Shown here: positions 25,149 through 33,096 of the stretch, piece after piece | Layout of the letters: each line of letters opens with the position of its first letter | How positions within the stretch are numbered: position 1 is the stretch's first letter | NCBI GenBank assembly: GCA_017466405.1 | Contig: JAFTUF010000004.1 | Coordinates: forward strand, 1-38,381 | Reading direction: 5' to 3' | DNA length: 38,381 bases | DNA from: Bacteroidales bacterium | GTDB lineage: Bacteria > Bacteroidota > Bacteroidia > Bacteroidales > F082 | Notes under the pieces: generated by a model | Told to the model about the DNA's origin: nothing | The model's input: only the letters and a program-made list of their open reading frames with translations | Database searches by the model: none | Translations under genes and position numbers: made by a program

Positions 25149-26735
25149 TTATTTCTTAATCATAATATCAACCACTTCAGCAGCTACTTGTTTCAAAACG
25201 TTTGTTATCTCGTCATCGAGAACGCCTTGTTTTATCTTTGACATCACATCAGAATGGCTACCATTAAGTTTTGATATATAGTTTTTCTCGAACTCTGCTA
25301 TTCTGTCGAGAGGCACTTCTTTCATAAGGTTGTTCACTCCGCAGTACACCATCGCTACTTCCTCTTCCACTTTCATTGGCGACGACTGTGGCTGAATGAG
25401 CATCTGCACGTTACGTTTACCTTTATCGAGCACCATCTGTGTAGCAGCGTCGAGGTCGGAGCCGAATTTGGAGAATGCCTCGAGCTCGCGATATTGTGCC
25501 TGGTCAATCTTCAATGTTCCAGATACTTTTTTCATTGATTTAATCTGAGCCTTACCGCCCACACGCGACACCGAGATACCTACGTTGATGGCAGGACGCA
25601 CGCCTGAGTTGAAGAGGTTAGTCTCCAAGAATATCTGACCGTCGGTGATAGAGATAACGTTGGTAGGGATATATGCCGATACGTCGCCGGCCTGTGTCTC
25701 TATGATAGGAAGAGCTGTCAGCGATCCGCCGCCCTTCACCTTATCTTTAAGACTTTCAGGTAAGTCGTTCATATTTTTGGCTATATCATCAGATGCCACT
25801 ATCTTAGCAGCGCGTTCAAGGAGTCGTGAGTGAAGGTAGAACACGTCGCCAGGATAAGCCTCACGTCCTGGTGGACGACGAAGAAGCAACGACACTTCGC
25901 GGTAAGCCACAGCTTGTTTCGAGAGGTCGTCATAGACAACGAGGGCAGCACGGCCGGTGTCGCGGAAATACTCACCGATGGCAGCGCCTGCGAAAGGAGC
26001 GTAATACTGCATAGCGGCAGCGTCGGAGGCAGTAGCAGCGACGACGACGGTATAAGGCATAGCTCCCTTGTCTTCCAAAGTCTGGACTATGTTAGCTATG
26101 GTAGAGCCTTTCTGTCCCACAGCGACATATATACAATAGACAGGTTCTCCTCTGTCGTAAAACTCTTTCTGATTCAAGATGGTATCGATAGCGATGGCTG
26201 TCTTACCGGTCTGACGGTCGCCGATGATAAGCTCACGTTGTCCGCGTCCGATAGGAATCATAGCGTCGATAGCCTTGATGCCAGTCTGCATCGGCTCGCT
26301 CACCGGCTGACGGAAGATAACGCCAGGAGCCTTACGTTCCAGAGGCATCTCAAAGGTCTCTCCTTTCAAAGCGCCCTTGCCGTCGATAGGAACTCCAAGA
26401 GTGTTGACGACTCTTCCCAACATACACTCACCAACTTGCAATGAAGCGATACGACGAGTACATCTCACCACATCGCCTTCCTTGATATCGGAAGCGTCAT
26501 TCAAAAGAACGACACCGACATTGTCGTATTCCAAGTTCTGAACGATACCCATGGCACCTGTCTTCTCAAACTCGACCAACTCGCCCGACTCCGCCTCTTT
26601 CATACCATAGACACGAGCCACACCGTCACCAATCTGAAGTACGGTGCCTTTGGTGTCGAGTTCACTCTTGGTGTCAAAACCCGTTAACTCCTGAAGTAAT
26701 ATAGCTGATATCTCAGCTGGCTTGATATTTTCCAT
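25149..26735 (-). CDS. atpA: ATP synthase subunit alpha
   Basis: 528-residue F1 alpha subunit carrying a non-catalytic nucleotide site. Walker A GDRQTGKT is at 172-179, the [11 protein letters not shown] region follows, and the arginine that reaches into the catalytic beta site is in GISVSRVGG near residue 388. Length is normal. It is 8 nt from atpG and 17 nt from atpH. Confidence 0.98.
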   Translation of the reverse strand: MENIKPAEISAILLQELTGFDTKSELDTKGTVLQIGDGVARVYGMKEAESGELVEFEKTGAMGIVQNLEYDNVGVVLLNDASDIKEGDVVRCTRRIASLQVGECMLGRVVNTLGVPIDGKGALKGETFEMPLERKAPGVIFRQPVSEPMQTGIKAIDAMIPIGRGQRELIIGDRQTGKTAIAIDTILNQKEFYDRGEPVYCIYVAVGQKGSTIANIVQTLEDKGAMPYTVVVAATASDAAAMQYYAPFAGAAIGEYFRDTGRAALVVYDDLSKQAVAYREVSLLLRRPPGREAYPGDVFYLHSRLLERAAKIVASDDIAKNMNDLPESLKDKVKGGGSLTALPIIETQAGDVSAYIPTNVISITDGQIFLETNLFNSGVRPAINVGISVSRVGGKAQIKSMKKVSGTLKIDQAQYRELEAFSKFGSDLDAATQMVLDKGKRNVQMLIQPQSSPMKVEEEVAMVYCGVNNLMKEVPLDRIAEFEKNYISKLNGSHSDVMSKIKQGVLDDEITNVLKQVAAEVVDIMIKK

Positions 26736-26752
26736 TTTATATGCTTTTGTTA

Positions 26753-27316
26753 TTAATAATCCTTGATATATAAATTCTCTTCAAAGATGGAATGCAACCT
26801 CTTCAAAGTATTCGTCACACTCGCATCATAGACATAATCCTTGTATTTCACGATGAAACCTCCGATGATACTCTTGTCGATGACATTCTCTATCTTGATA
26901 GAATCCATCTTGACAATCTTATGTTTCAAGATATTGACGATACGCTCTGTGGTAGCAGCGTCGATGTTGACAGCAGAAACTACGGTGACAAGAGCTATCT
27001 TCTTATAATCGTGATAGAGTCCGTAATAGGTATCATAAACGACGGTGATGATAGCGTCGCGGTTTTTCTCTATTAGAAGACGGAGAAAGTCTATAGTAAT
27101 GTTCTCCACCTTGTTTTGAAATAATTTCGTCAGTATATTTATCTTACGTTCTTTCGACACAAAAGGCTGATGTATTAAAGTACGCAGTTCCTTATTGCCT
27201 TCTATCGTCGTCTTGACAAGAAGAAGGTCGTCGAGCGACTTATCGACTACGTTTCTCTGTATTGCCAAATCGAGGAACGCCTTTGCATAACGATGAACTA
27301 ACACACTCGATTTCAT
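26753..27316 (-). CDS. atpH: ATP synthase subunit delta
   Basis: 187-residue OSCP/delta subunit that joins F1 to the peripheral stalk. The N-terminal helical domain ([14 protein letters not shown], then [11 protein letters not shown]) and the C-terminal signature [21 protein letters not shown] are clear. It sits between atpF (3 nt) and atpA (17 nt). Confidence 0.95.
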   Translation of the reverse strand: MKSSVLVHRYAKAFLDLAIQRNVVDKSLDDLLLVKTTIEGNKELRTLIHQPFVSKERKINILTKLFQNKVENITIDFLRLLIEKNRDAIITVVYDTYYGLYHDYKKIALVTVVSAVNIDAATTERIVNILKHKIVKMDSIKIENVIDKSIIGGFIVKYKDYVYDASVTNTLKRLHSIFEENLYIKDY

Positions 27317-27319
27317 AGC

Positions 27320-27826
27320 TTATGCTTTTGGGTTTCTTTCTTCAATTTCTTGCAGAAGTCTGTTGATATAATCCAACTGCTCTTTATCGGAGCTCAGTTC
27401 TTTACCGAGAATCTTCTCTGCCACTTTTATAGAGATGTCGGCAATCTGATTCTTCACCTCTGTCACAGCAGCCATCTTCTCATGTTCTATAGCCTCCTTA
27501 GCAGTCTCTACCATGCGCTCTTTTTCTTCGTTAGCTCTCTTCTTAGCCTCGTCTATATAAGCATCATGAGCCTGACGACCCTCTGCTATCATCTTATCAT
27601 ATTCTTCGCGAGCTTGTGCAAGAATCTGCTTGTTCCTTTCTTGCATCTTCTCCATCTCTTCATGGATATGTTTTGCATTCTCGAGAGATGCGTTTATCTC
27701 TTCCTCGCGTTTCTTCAACATACCATTGATGACTGGAAAAGCAAATTTTGCCAAGACAAAAAACACTATGCCGAATGCCAACGTCATCCAGAACAACAAT
27801 CCAAAATCGGGAGTTATTAATTCCAT
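27320..27826 (-). CDS. atpF: ATP synthase subunit b
   Basis: 168-residue peripheral-stalk subunit. One N-terminal membrane helix (about residues 7-30: LLFWMTLAFGIVFFVLAKFA) is followed by a long charged coiled coil rich in Glu, Lys and Arg. It is separated from atpE by an unusually long 131-nt gap with a hairpin, but from atpH by only 3 nt. Confidence 0.95.
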   Translation of the reverse strand: MELITPDFGLLFWMTLAFGIVFFVLAKFAFPVINGMLKKREEEINASLENAKHIHEEMEKMQERNKQILAQAREEYDKMIAEGRQAHDAYIDEAKKRANEEKERMVETAKEAIEHEKMAAVTEVKNQIADISIKVAEKILGKELSSDKEQLDYINRLLQEIEERNPKA

Positions 27827-27912
27827 AATTTATAATTTACAATGTACAATTTACAATTATTTATTTCTTATCAAAAAACTTTATCCATTCGACTTTAGTC
27901 ATTAGTCATAAA

Positions 27913-27945
27913 AGCGTCGTTACAGCCAACCGCTGCAACGACGCT
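27913..27945 (-). terminator. Intra-operon hairpin between atpE and atpF
   Basis: A perfect 9-bp stem, AGCGTCGTT with AACGACGCT, begins 13 nt past the atpE stop and is followed on the minus strand by TTTTATG. It looks like a partial terminator or mRNA 3' stabiliser that would raise atpE transcript relative to the genes behind it. See findings. Confidence 0.6.
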
Positions 27946-27957
27946 GTGTTCAGCTGA

Positions 27958-28227
27958 TTAAAGAGCAATCAGCAAGCAGACAACCAAAGCGAAGAATGCA
28001 ACACCTTCTACGAAAGCCGCAGAGATGATCATACTTGTTTGTACTTTACCTGCTATCTCAGGCTGACGTGCTGCCGATTCCATTGCCGAGCTACCGATTT
28101 TGCCGATACCGTAAGCTGCTGCTATAGCTGCTATACCAGCACCAAATGCTGCACCTAATTTTGCCAATGGAGCCAAGTCAACAACCGCCTGAACTACATC
28201 TTGTAATAAAACTAATAATGTTGTCAT
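27958..28227 (-). CDS. atpE: ATP synthase subunit c
   Basis: 89-residue rotor-ring proteolipid: two membrane helices joined by a polar loop SAARQPE. The ion-binding carboxylate is E74 in AFVEGVAFFALV. The residues around it do not show the Gln/Glu/Ser-Thr/Tyr set of sodium-binding rings, so proton coupling is the better reading. It is flanked by long gaps on both sides (155 nt before, 131 nt after), unlike the rest of the run. Confidence 0.96.
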   Translation of the reverse strand: MTTLLVLLQDVVQAVVDLAPLAKLGAAFGAGIAAIAAAYGIGKIGSSAMESAARQPEIAGKVQTSMIISAAFVEGVAFFALVVCLLIAL

Positions 28228-28275
28228 AACTTATAAATTTATAAGGTTTTAAAAAATTAATCTTTTATCAAAAAA

Positions 28276-28309
28276 CAGTCAACGGACAACAGACAACAGT
28301 CAACAGACA
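28276..28309. repeat. Intergenic short-word tract in the atpB-atpE gap
   Basis: Copies of CAACGGA, CAACAGA and CAACAGT in near tandem, complementary to the tract at 28-56. Right after it, 28348-28386 has another simple series (GTCAATT, GTTAATT). The 155-nt gap between atpB and atpE holds little else. Confidence 0.6.
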
Positions 28310-28382
28310 TCATCCATAATTTCTTTCATTCCTATCCCTAGTATTTTGTCATCTGTCAATGTCAATTGTCAATTGTTAATTG

Positions 28383-29540
28383 TTAATGTTCCTCCTCTTT
28401 CGCTGCCATTCCGAAATAAATTGCCGACAGTAACGTAAACACGTATGCCTGAATATACGCCACTAACATTTCCAAGCAATCAACGAAGATGGCGAGTATC
28501 ACCGACAGCACCGACATAGCTCCTCCAGCAGCAGCGCTCATCTCACCCAAAATAAAAATCATACAGATGAAACCAAGCACCACAATATGTCCGGCTGTGA
28601 TATTTGCGAAAAGACGAACCGCCAACACAAAAGGCTTGATGAAACATCCAACCACTTCAATCACCGGCATCAGAGGAAGCGGAAACTTCAGCCACCAAGG
28701 AACGCCAGGTGTGTTAAAAATATCCTGATAATAATGTTTCTTTCCCGTGAAAGTAGTGATGCAGAAAGTAAACAAAGCAAGCACTGCTGTCACTGAGATA
28801 TTACCTGTTATGTTAGCTCCGAATGGAAAGAACGGTATCAGTCCTAAGAAGTTATTGAAGATGATAAAGAAAAACACCGTCAGAAGATAAGGCAGATATT
28901 TCTCATAATCTTTTCCGATGTTAGGACGTGCAATGTCGTCACGGACGTAAATCACCAAAGGCTCTATCAAAGCCTGCAATCCTTTCGGCGCACGCTCTTC
29001 GTTCCTGCGATACGACTTAGCCACTATCATGAAGATAATTATCAAGAGAGTACATGAAATCAACAAGCCACATACCGTCTTCGTTATTGAAATATCAAGA
29101 GGTCTTTTCTCTGAGCCGTCGCTCATAATCCTGACAACTTTGCCTTCATATTTTCCTTCTGAAGGAATCTCAAAGACGACATCATCGCCGTTTTTATCCT
29201 TCACAACATATTGATGGTCGTGATGAAAATGTTTTGATGAAAAACAATAAAGTTCGCCTTCGCTATAGACAATTATCGGAAGATAAATGGAGATATGCTT
29301 TCCTTTCCAGGTACATATATGCCAATCGTAAGAATCGAGAATATGATCGAAAATCAGCTCACCTGCATCGAAACTTTCTTCTACTTTTTCCAAGCGCTCC
29401 TCAGCTTCCTCCAATTCTTTCGACTGACTGCTGTTTTCCGCGTATGACATCAACGGAGTAAAACAGATAAAACTTATTAAAAAATATAGTGTTAGAATAA
29501 AATGCTTTATATTGTTTTTCTTTATAAAATCGTATCTCAT
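28383..29540 (-). CDS. atpB: ATP synthase subunit a
   Basis: 385-residue proton-channel subunit, long because of an N-terminal extension usual in Bacteroidota. A signal-like helix (about 13-33) is followed by about 110 hydrophilic periplasmic residues with an acidic coiled stretch (EEAEERLEKVEESFDAGELI), then the conserved core with five to six membrane helices. The essential arginine is in FVLAVRLFANITAGHIV. It is first of atpBEFHAG; atpD and atpC are not in this window. Confidence 0.95.
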   Translation of the reverse strand: MRYDFIKKNNIKHFILTLYFLISFICFTPLMSYAENSSQSKELEEAEERLEKVEESFDAGELIFDHILDSYDWHICTWKGKHISIYLPIIVYSEGELYCFSSKHFHHDHQYVVKDKNGDDVVFEIPSEGKYEGKVVRIMSDGSEKRPLDISITKTVCGLLISCTLLIIIFMIVAKSYRRNEERAPKGLQALIEPLVIYVRDDIARPNIGKDYEKYLPYLLTVFFFIIFNNFLGLIPFFPFGANITGNISVTAVLALFTFCITTFTGKKHYYQDIFNTPGVPWWLKFPLPLMPVIEVVGCFIKPFVLAVRLFANITAGHIVVLGFICMIFILGEMSAAAGGAMSVLSVILAIFVDCLEMLVAYIQAYVFTLLSAIYFGMAAKEEEH

Positions 29541-29657
29541 CGGAGTGATTATCTTCTAAATATTTTGTTCACAATTTTACAAAAAAAAACGATATGATTG
29601 TAACTAAAGTTTTTTATTTTTTTGAAAAAATATCTATAGCCTTTATTGAAACTTTCT

Positions 29658-29665
29658 TACCTTTG
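29658..29665 (+). promoter_or_regulatory. -7 box placed at the RNase H1 start
   Basis: TACCTTTG fits TAnnTTTG and ends only 4 nt before the ATG at 29670. If used, the mRNA would be leaderless or nearly so. No -33 TTG is seen at the normal spacing, so the call is tentative. Confidence 0.4.
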
Positions 29666-29669
29666 CGAT

Positions 29670-30311
29670 ATGGCAAAAAACAAGTTTTACGTAGTTTGGA
29701 AAGGCAGGCAGGTCGGTGTTTTCAGCAACTGGGATTCCTGTAGGATGCAGATTGAAGGATTCAAGGGTGCGTTGTATAAGTCGTTTCCCGACAGACAGAG
29801 CGCGGAAGTAGCTTTCAACGCTGGATATAGTGCAAGTCAACAGACTACAGGCAACGGACAACAGACTTCGTACAAGTCGTACGAAAATTTGCCAGAAAGT
29901 CAACGGCCTATAGGTCAGAGTATAGCTGTAGATGCTGCTTGTTCGGGCAATCCTGGCAAGATGGAGTTTCAGGGTGTTTTCGTCGAGACGAGTACGCATC
30001 TCTTCAGGAGTCCGGTGTATGAACAAGGCACCAACAACATCGGAGAGTTCCTCGCCATAGTATATTGCCTCGCCTGGCAGAAGAAAAACAAACTCAGCTA
30101 TCCTATCTATTCCGACTCCGTCAATGCTCAGAAATGGGTGCGAGAAGGTGTTTGTAAAACTAAGATTGCCGAAAACGATAAGAACAAAGATCTTTTTGAA
30201 GTGATACGATGGGCTGAGAGATGGCTACAGACAAATAGCTTCAGAGTGCCTATATATAAATGGAAGACTGAAGTCTGGGGTGAGATTCCAGCCGACTTCG
30301 GAAGAAAATAA
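29670..30311 (+). CDS. rnhA: Ribonuclease H1 with N-terminal hybrid-binding domain
   Basis: 213 residues from ATG 29670. Residues 1-51 form the RNase H1-type RNA/DNA hybrid-binding domain (KFYVVWKGRQVGVFSNWDSC). Residues 52-82 are a Gln/Thr/Ser linker. Residues 83-213 are the RNase H fold with catalytic D88 (AVDAACSGNPG), E126 (NIGEFLAI), D149 (YSDS) and a last Asp D209 (ADFGRK). It removes RNA from RNA:DNA hybrids. The linker DNA resembles the intergenic CAACGGACAACAGAC words, suggesting it grew from them. An upstream in-frame TTG at 29646 would start before the promoter box. Confidence 0.92.
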   Translation: MAKNKFYVVWKGRQVGVFSNWDSCRMQIEGFKGALYKSFPDRQSAEVAFNAGYSASQQTTGNGQQTSYKSYENLPESQRPIGQSIAVDAACSGNPGKMEFQGVFVETSTHLFRSPVYEQGTNNIGEFLAIVYCLAWQKKNKLSYPIYSDSVNAQKWVREGVCKTKIAENDKNKDLFEVIRWAERWLQTNSFRVPIYKWKTEVWGEIPADFGRK

Positions 30312-30330
30312 TAATAAATGAATATCTATC

Positions 30331-31089
30331 ATGATTAAGTTTGACACATTTTATATCCAATGTCCGAGATGCAAGTCATGGATGGAAGGTCATCTTCTCG
30401 TCTCGTCGATGGTGAACCAGTCGATTCTATATTCCGACGGCAAGATTCTCAACGACGGCTATCTCACAGAAAATCAGAAGATGATAGTGTGTCCGGCATG
30501 TAACCATTGGTCGTGGATTGACAAGACGGAAGAACCTTATATCAGAAAGACAAAGCCAGATGCCAACTATTACACATGGAACAGCTGGCGTTTCTATGGT
30601 ATTCATTTTGAAAGCAACAAAGGACGATTGGCTCTCGTTGATCATTACAATCATTTTATTGAAAAGGCAGAATACAATATCGACCAAGAGATTTATTTTC
30701 GCCGTCTCTTATGGTGGGCTTACAACGACCTGATTCGTAACAAATATCAGATTAACATAGAGCGTTACACTTCCAAGGAGATGAGTCTCAAGGTCTGGTA
30801 TAGAAACAGAAAAAAGATTCTGCAAGGCATTGAGTTGTTCAAACAACATCACGATGATTTCTTAGACAACCTCAGCATCTTGATTCGATTGTTAGAAGAC
30901 CGCTACACTCCCGATGACGAAGAATATGAAGCCACGAATCTCGACATCATCGAGATGTACCGTCAGCTCGGCGACTTCGACAAGGCAAAGGAATTGTTAG
31001 AAAAGACATCACGCCGCACTTATTTCATCTCAAGGATAGAAGAGAAAGTCAAAGAAAAAGACGACATGGTGTTTTTGGTAACGGGATGA
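30331..31089 (+). CDS. Zinc-ribbon protein of unknown function (DUF2225-like?)
   Basis: 252 residues, not confidently recognised. Two CxxC pairs, CPRC (about residues 11-14) and CPAC (about 51-54), should bind one zinc ion. The middle is aromatic-rich (TWNSWRFYGIHF, FRRLLWWAYNDLIRNKYQ), and the C terminus has a TPR-like helical hairpin (LDIIEMYRQLGDFDKAKELLEK). The layout, zinc ribbon then helical repeats, resembles DUF2225 proteins, but I cannot confirm that. It lies 19 nt after rnhA on the same strand, probably co-transcribed. No signal peptide, so cytoplasmic. Confidence 0.75.
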   Translation: MIKFDTFYIQCPRCKSWMEGHLLVSSMVNQSILYSDGKILNDGYLTENQKMIVCPACNHWSWIDKTEEPYIRKTKPDANYYTWNSWRFYGIHFESNKGRLALVDHYNHFIEKAEYNIDQEIYFRRLLWWAYNDLIRNKYQINIERYTSKEMSLKVWYRNRKKILQGIELFKQHHDDFLDNLSILIRLLEDRYTPDDEEYEATNLDIIEMYRQLGDFDKAKELLEKTSRRTYFISRIEEKVKEKDDMVFLVTG

Positions 31090-31181
31090 TTTTAGAATTC
31101 TGGAACTTTAGAACTTTAGAATTTTGAAATATTTGGTTATTTGTTATTAAGGCGTTTTCTTACCTTTTGTGTTATTGTAAT

Positions 31182-31200
31182 TATATTTGGTTCAAATATA
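31182..31200. promoter_or_regulatory. Palindrome of two opposed -7 boxes
   Basis: TATATTTG, GTT, CAAATATA: each arm is a TAnnTTTG box on one strand, so the site is a perfect inverted repeat of -7 elements. It lies before the ATPase remnant. It could be a relic promoter or an operator; no -33 is obvious on either side. Confidence 0.3.
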
Positions 31201-31270
31201 AAAATATTTTATTCTAATTCGGATAAAATGCAAGTTATTGGCAAAATTATTTTCTGAAGCTGCTACAAAT

Positions 31271-31495
31271 ATGAATAGCAGGTTAGATAATTTTGCAGAA
31301 TAAGGTGATTGAGAATACGATATCTCCAATCCTAAAACATATAAAAGAGAGATCGACGCTTTGGTTACTGCGTCAAAAGAAACATCTTGTGCCGAATTAT
31401 ATTTAATAACAGACTCTATACGAGAAACAATTGACATCAACGAAGATGTAAAGATTAATGTTGTTCCAGCGTATCAGTGGTTATTGGAGAATTGA
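31271..31495 (+). pseudogene. Remnant of an AAA ATPase (DUF4143-type C terminus)
   Basis: Read in one frame, codons from 31313 to the stop at 31493-31495 give about 60 residues with the tail typical of Bacteroidota DUF4143/DUF234 ATPases: KREIDALVTASKETSCAELY (small helical start of the nuclease-like fold), then a strand LITD and the end NVVPAYQWLLEN. Upstream in the same frame there are stops at 31301 and 31310, and there is no ATP-binding domain. The 483-bp gap 31090-31572 thus holds a decayed gene end rather than an intact one. The minus-strand reading 31192-31440 is a shadow. Confidence 0.5.
31291..31316. repeat. 26-bp direct repeat, copy 1
   Basis: 26 bases identical to 33853-33878 (start TTTTGCAGAATAAGG). 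This copy lies inside the ATPase remnant, across its two in-frame stops. The flanks of the two copies do not match. Confidence 0.85.
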
Positions 31496-31511
31496 CTATT
31501 ATAAACAATAA

Positions 31512-31542
31512 AACAGCATCTTGAAAATTTCAGGATGCTGTT
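31512..31542. terminator. Bidirectional terminator between the ATPase remnant and the T9SS cargo gene
   Basis: AACAGCATC at 31512-31520 pairs with GATGCTGTT at 31534-31542, and the stem continues inward (TTGAAA with TTTCAG, one wobble). The right flank is ATTTTAT and the left flank AATAA, so it can act on both strands; its main client is the minus-strand cargo gene ending at 31573. Confidence 0.65.
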
Positions 31543-31572
31543 ATTTTATCGTAAATAATAATGATGTTACAA

Positions 31573-32310
31573 TTATTTCACTACAAATTTTTGGCTTACA
31601 CCATTGACAGAATAGAAATACACTCCAGGTGTATAAGACTCTACATTGAGTAATATCTTATTAAAAGTGGAATCTATTCTTTTCTTATCTATCATTCTAC
31701 CATTGACATCATATATCAACATTTCTGCTTGTTCTCCTTTATTTAAATTGTACGGAAGACTTATTGTGCTTTTTGCTGGATTTGGGTAAGCATGAGAGAA
31801 TGATCTGATAGTTTTTTCACTTGTTGATTCATAACTGTCAATGGAATAAATTTCTGTGTATTCTTGTCCAGTTTCTCTATCGAGGCAAAAAACATACAAT
31901 TTGTTACCTGGAATTACCTCAGCAGATGCATAAGTATTATATCCCCAATACTTTATAATGTCCCCATTACTATCGTATAACCAATAATCACAATTAGATG
32001 AACCTTCAAGATAATTTCCTACCATTATTATTTCTGTTGAAATAACTCTACACTCTGGGGATACCCTCGTATATCCTTCACAAGGATAAAATGTAACTTG
32101 TTTGTATAAACTATAATCTGAGTTGTATATTGTAATTGTAAGATACGATCCATCATCAGGATAAATATAATTCCAATAACCACCTTCAAAGTATGTAATG
32201 TATACCCTTTCCTCAAAAGTGTGCTCTAAAGTGATTTGTGCATTCAGTTTATTAGTAAATAATACACATACAAAAAATAACATCGCAAGAGTTTTAAATA
32301 ATTGCTTCAT
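31573..32310 (-). CDS. Secreted protein with T9SS C-terminal sorting domain
   Basis: 245 residues. Signal peptide 1-24 (ending KLNA-Q). The middle (about 25-165) is beta-rich, full of Tyr and Asp, with a Cys pair, and matches no family I know. Residues about 172-245 are a type A T9SS sorting domain: HAYPNPAKSTISLPYNL, then the MLIYDVNGRMIDKK strand pair, then PGVYFYSVNG and the end KFVVK. The protein should cross the outer membrane through the T9SS built by the por genes at 0.2-6 kb and become surface-anchored or released. Its binding or enzyme role is unknown. Confidence 0.85.
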   Translation of the reverse strand: MKQLFKTLAMLFFVCVLFTNKLNAQITLEHTFEERVYITYFEGGYWNYIYPDDGSYLTITIYNSDYSLYKQVTFYPCEGYTRVSPECRVISTEIIMVGNYLEGSSNCDYWLYDSNGDIIKYWGYNTYASAEVIPGNKLYVFCLDRETGQEYTEIYSIDSYESTSEKTIRSFSHAYPNPAKSTISLPYNLNKGEQAEMLIYDVNGRMIDKKRIDSTFNKILLNVESYTPGVYFYSVNGVSQKFVVK

Positions 32311-32460
32311 AATTATAAATCTCCGTTATATCCCATCGAGTCCTTCGGTTTTTAGATTTGATTAGATTTAATTTTTTTACAAAGAAAACCATTTATCAAA
32401 CATCAACATCTTTAAACCATTGCCTCTATCGGGCATTGCGCCTGTTGTGGGCTGGCTGCC

Positions 32461-32685
32461 TTATTTGGGCAGGTTTTTCAATCCTTGAGAGTAATATTGG
32501 AAAAGGTCGGTTTTTAGTATGTATGAGATGTGGAAAAGCTGTTCGGTGTCTATTATGTCTTTGAGGAAAATCTTGTTCACGGTGCGGATATTGACGCTGA
32601 GCTGCTCGGCAAACCAGCGGTTGGTTTTGTTCTGCCTGCGCAACTCTTCTTTGATTATCAATCCTATGTGAATGTCAGACCTCAT
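32461..32685 (-). CDS. Small helix-turn-helix DNA-binding protein
   Basis: 74 residues resembling a common Bacteroidales XRE-like family: opening IHIGLIIKEELRRQ, then WFAEQLSVNIRTVNKIF as the helix-turn-helix, then IDTEQLFHISYILKTDLFQYYS. It has no second domain. It is a likely transcriptional regulator, possibly of its own promoter: an inverted repeat CTCCAA-N6-TTGGAG overlaps the -33 element at 32976-32993. Between that promoter and the start codon are about 260 nt containing a terminator hairpin. Confidence 0.75.
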   Translation of the reverse strand: MRSDIHIGLIIKEELRRQNKTNRWFAEQLSVNIRTVNKIFLKDIIDTEQLFHISYILKTDLFQYYSQGLKNLPK

Positions 32686-32724
32686 TCTTGTTTCTCAAAT
32701 ATTATAATGACATACAATAAAAAA

Positions 32725-32749
32725 AGCATGGACGATTCAAATCCATGCT
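32725..32749 (-). terminator. Terminator upstream of the HTH gene
   Basis: On the minus strand AGCATGGA and TCCATGCT form an 8-bp stem with a 9-nt loop, followed by TTTTTTTATTG. It lies 40 nt before the HTH start codon and about 200 nt after the promoter at 32951, so it ends a short RNA or attenuates the HTH transcript. Confidence 0.7.
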
Positions 32750-32945
32750 CCAAGGTCCTGAGATTACCTATCCAAACAGAAAAGAATCACCCATGCTAAA
32801 ATGCACAAGTGTCTTTACTTATTCGCCGTTTGGATTGCTTGTAAAATTTCTCAGGTTTTAGGAGCAAATGCCGAACAAATAGTAAACACTATTTTAAAAA
32901 TTATATGTCATTCAACGTTTTACATAATACAATTGTTTCAAAATC
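32725..32945 (-). ncRNA. Candidate small RNA or attenuated leader
   Basis: A strong Bacteroidota promoter (32951-32981) and a Rho-independent terminator (32725-32749) bound about 220 nt on the minus strand with no open frame longer than about 30 codons on that strand. This is inferred from signals only; I do not match it to a known RNA family. The rest of the 468-bp gap 32686-33153 contains only the promoter regions on both sides. Confidence 0.4.
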
Positions 32946-32950
32946 AAATG

Positions 32951-32981
32951 CAAAGATAATGAAAAATATGAAATGCTCCAA
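32951..32981 (-). promoter_or_regulatory. Promoter with overlapping inverted repeat, upstream of the HTH gene
   Basis: Minus strand: TTG (32979-32981), 20 nt, TATCTTTG (32951-32958), an ideal primary-sigma promoter. The inverted repeat CTCCAA-N6-TTGGAG at 32976-32993 covers the TTG, where a bound repressor would block RNA polymerase. Confidence 0.65.
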
Positions 32982-33096
32982 TACTATTTGGAGTATAAAA
33001 CCGATTGATAAATAGCAATATCAATCAGACTTGTTTAGAAAATTTGATGATTGTTATGAGGAATGAAATTTTTTTATAAAAAAATCTAACAGAATC

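Noticed and set aside
27350-27820. Long plus-strand frame opposite atpF, and similar long frames opposite atpA and porW
   Set aside because: They are antisense shadows of well-supported genes, with Leu/Phe/Ser-rich translations typical of reversed coiled-coil coding sequence.
31192-31440. 82-codon frame on the minus strand
   Set aside because: It has no recognisable domain and runs antisense to the ATPase remnant, whose plus-strand reading resembles a known family end.
32725-32753. tRNA-like 3' end (GATTCAAATC followed by CCA)
   Set aside because: The stem does not fold into a 5-bp T arm with a 7-nt loop, and no D or anticodon arm precedes it. It is better explained as a minus-strand terminator.
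32801-32959. 52-codon plus-strand frame opposite the candidate small RNA
   Set aside because: No promoter or family match was found, and it ends inside the minus-strand promoter. It could be real, but nothing supports it beyond being open.
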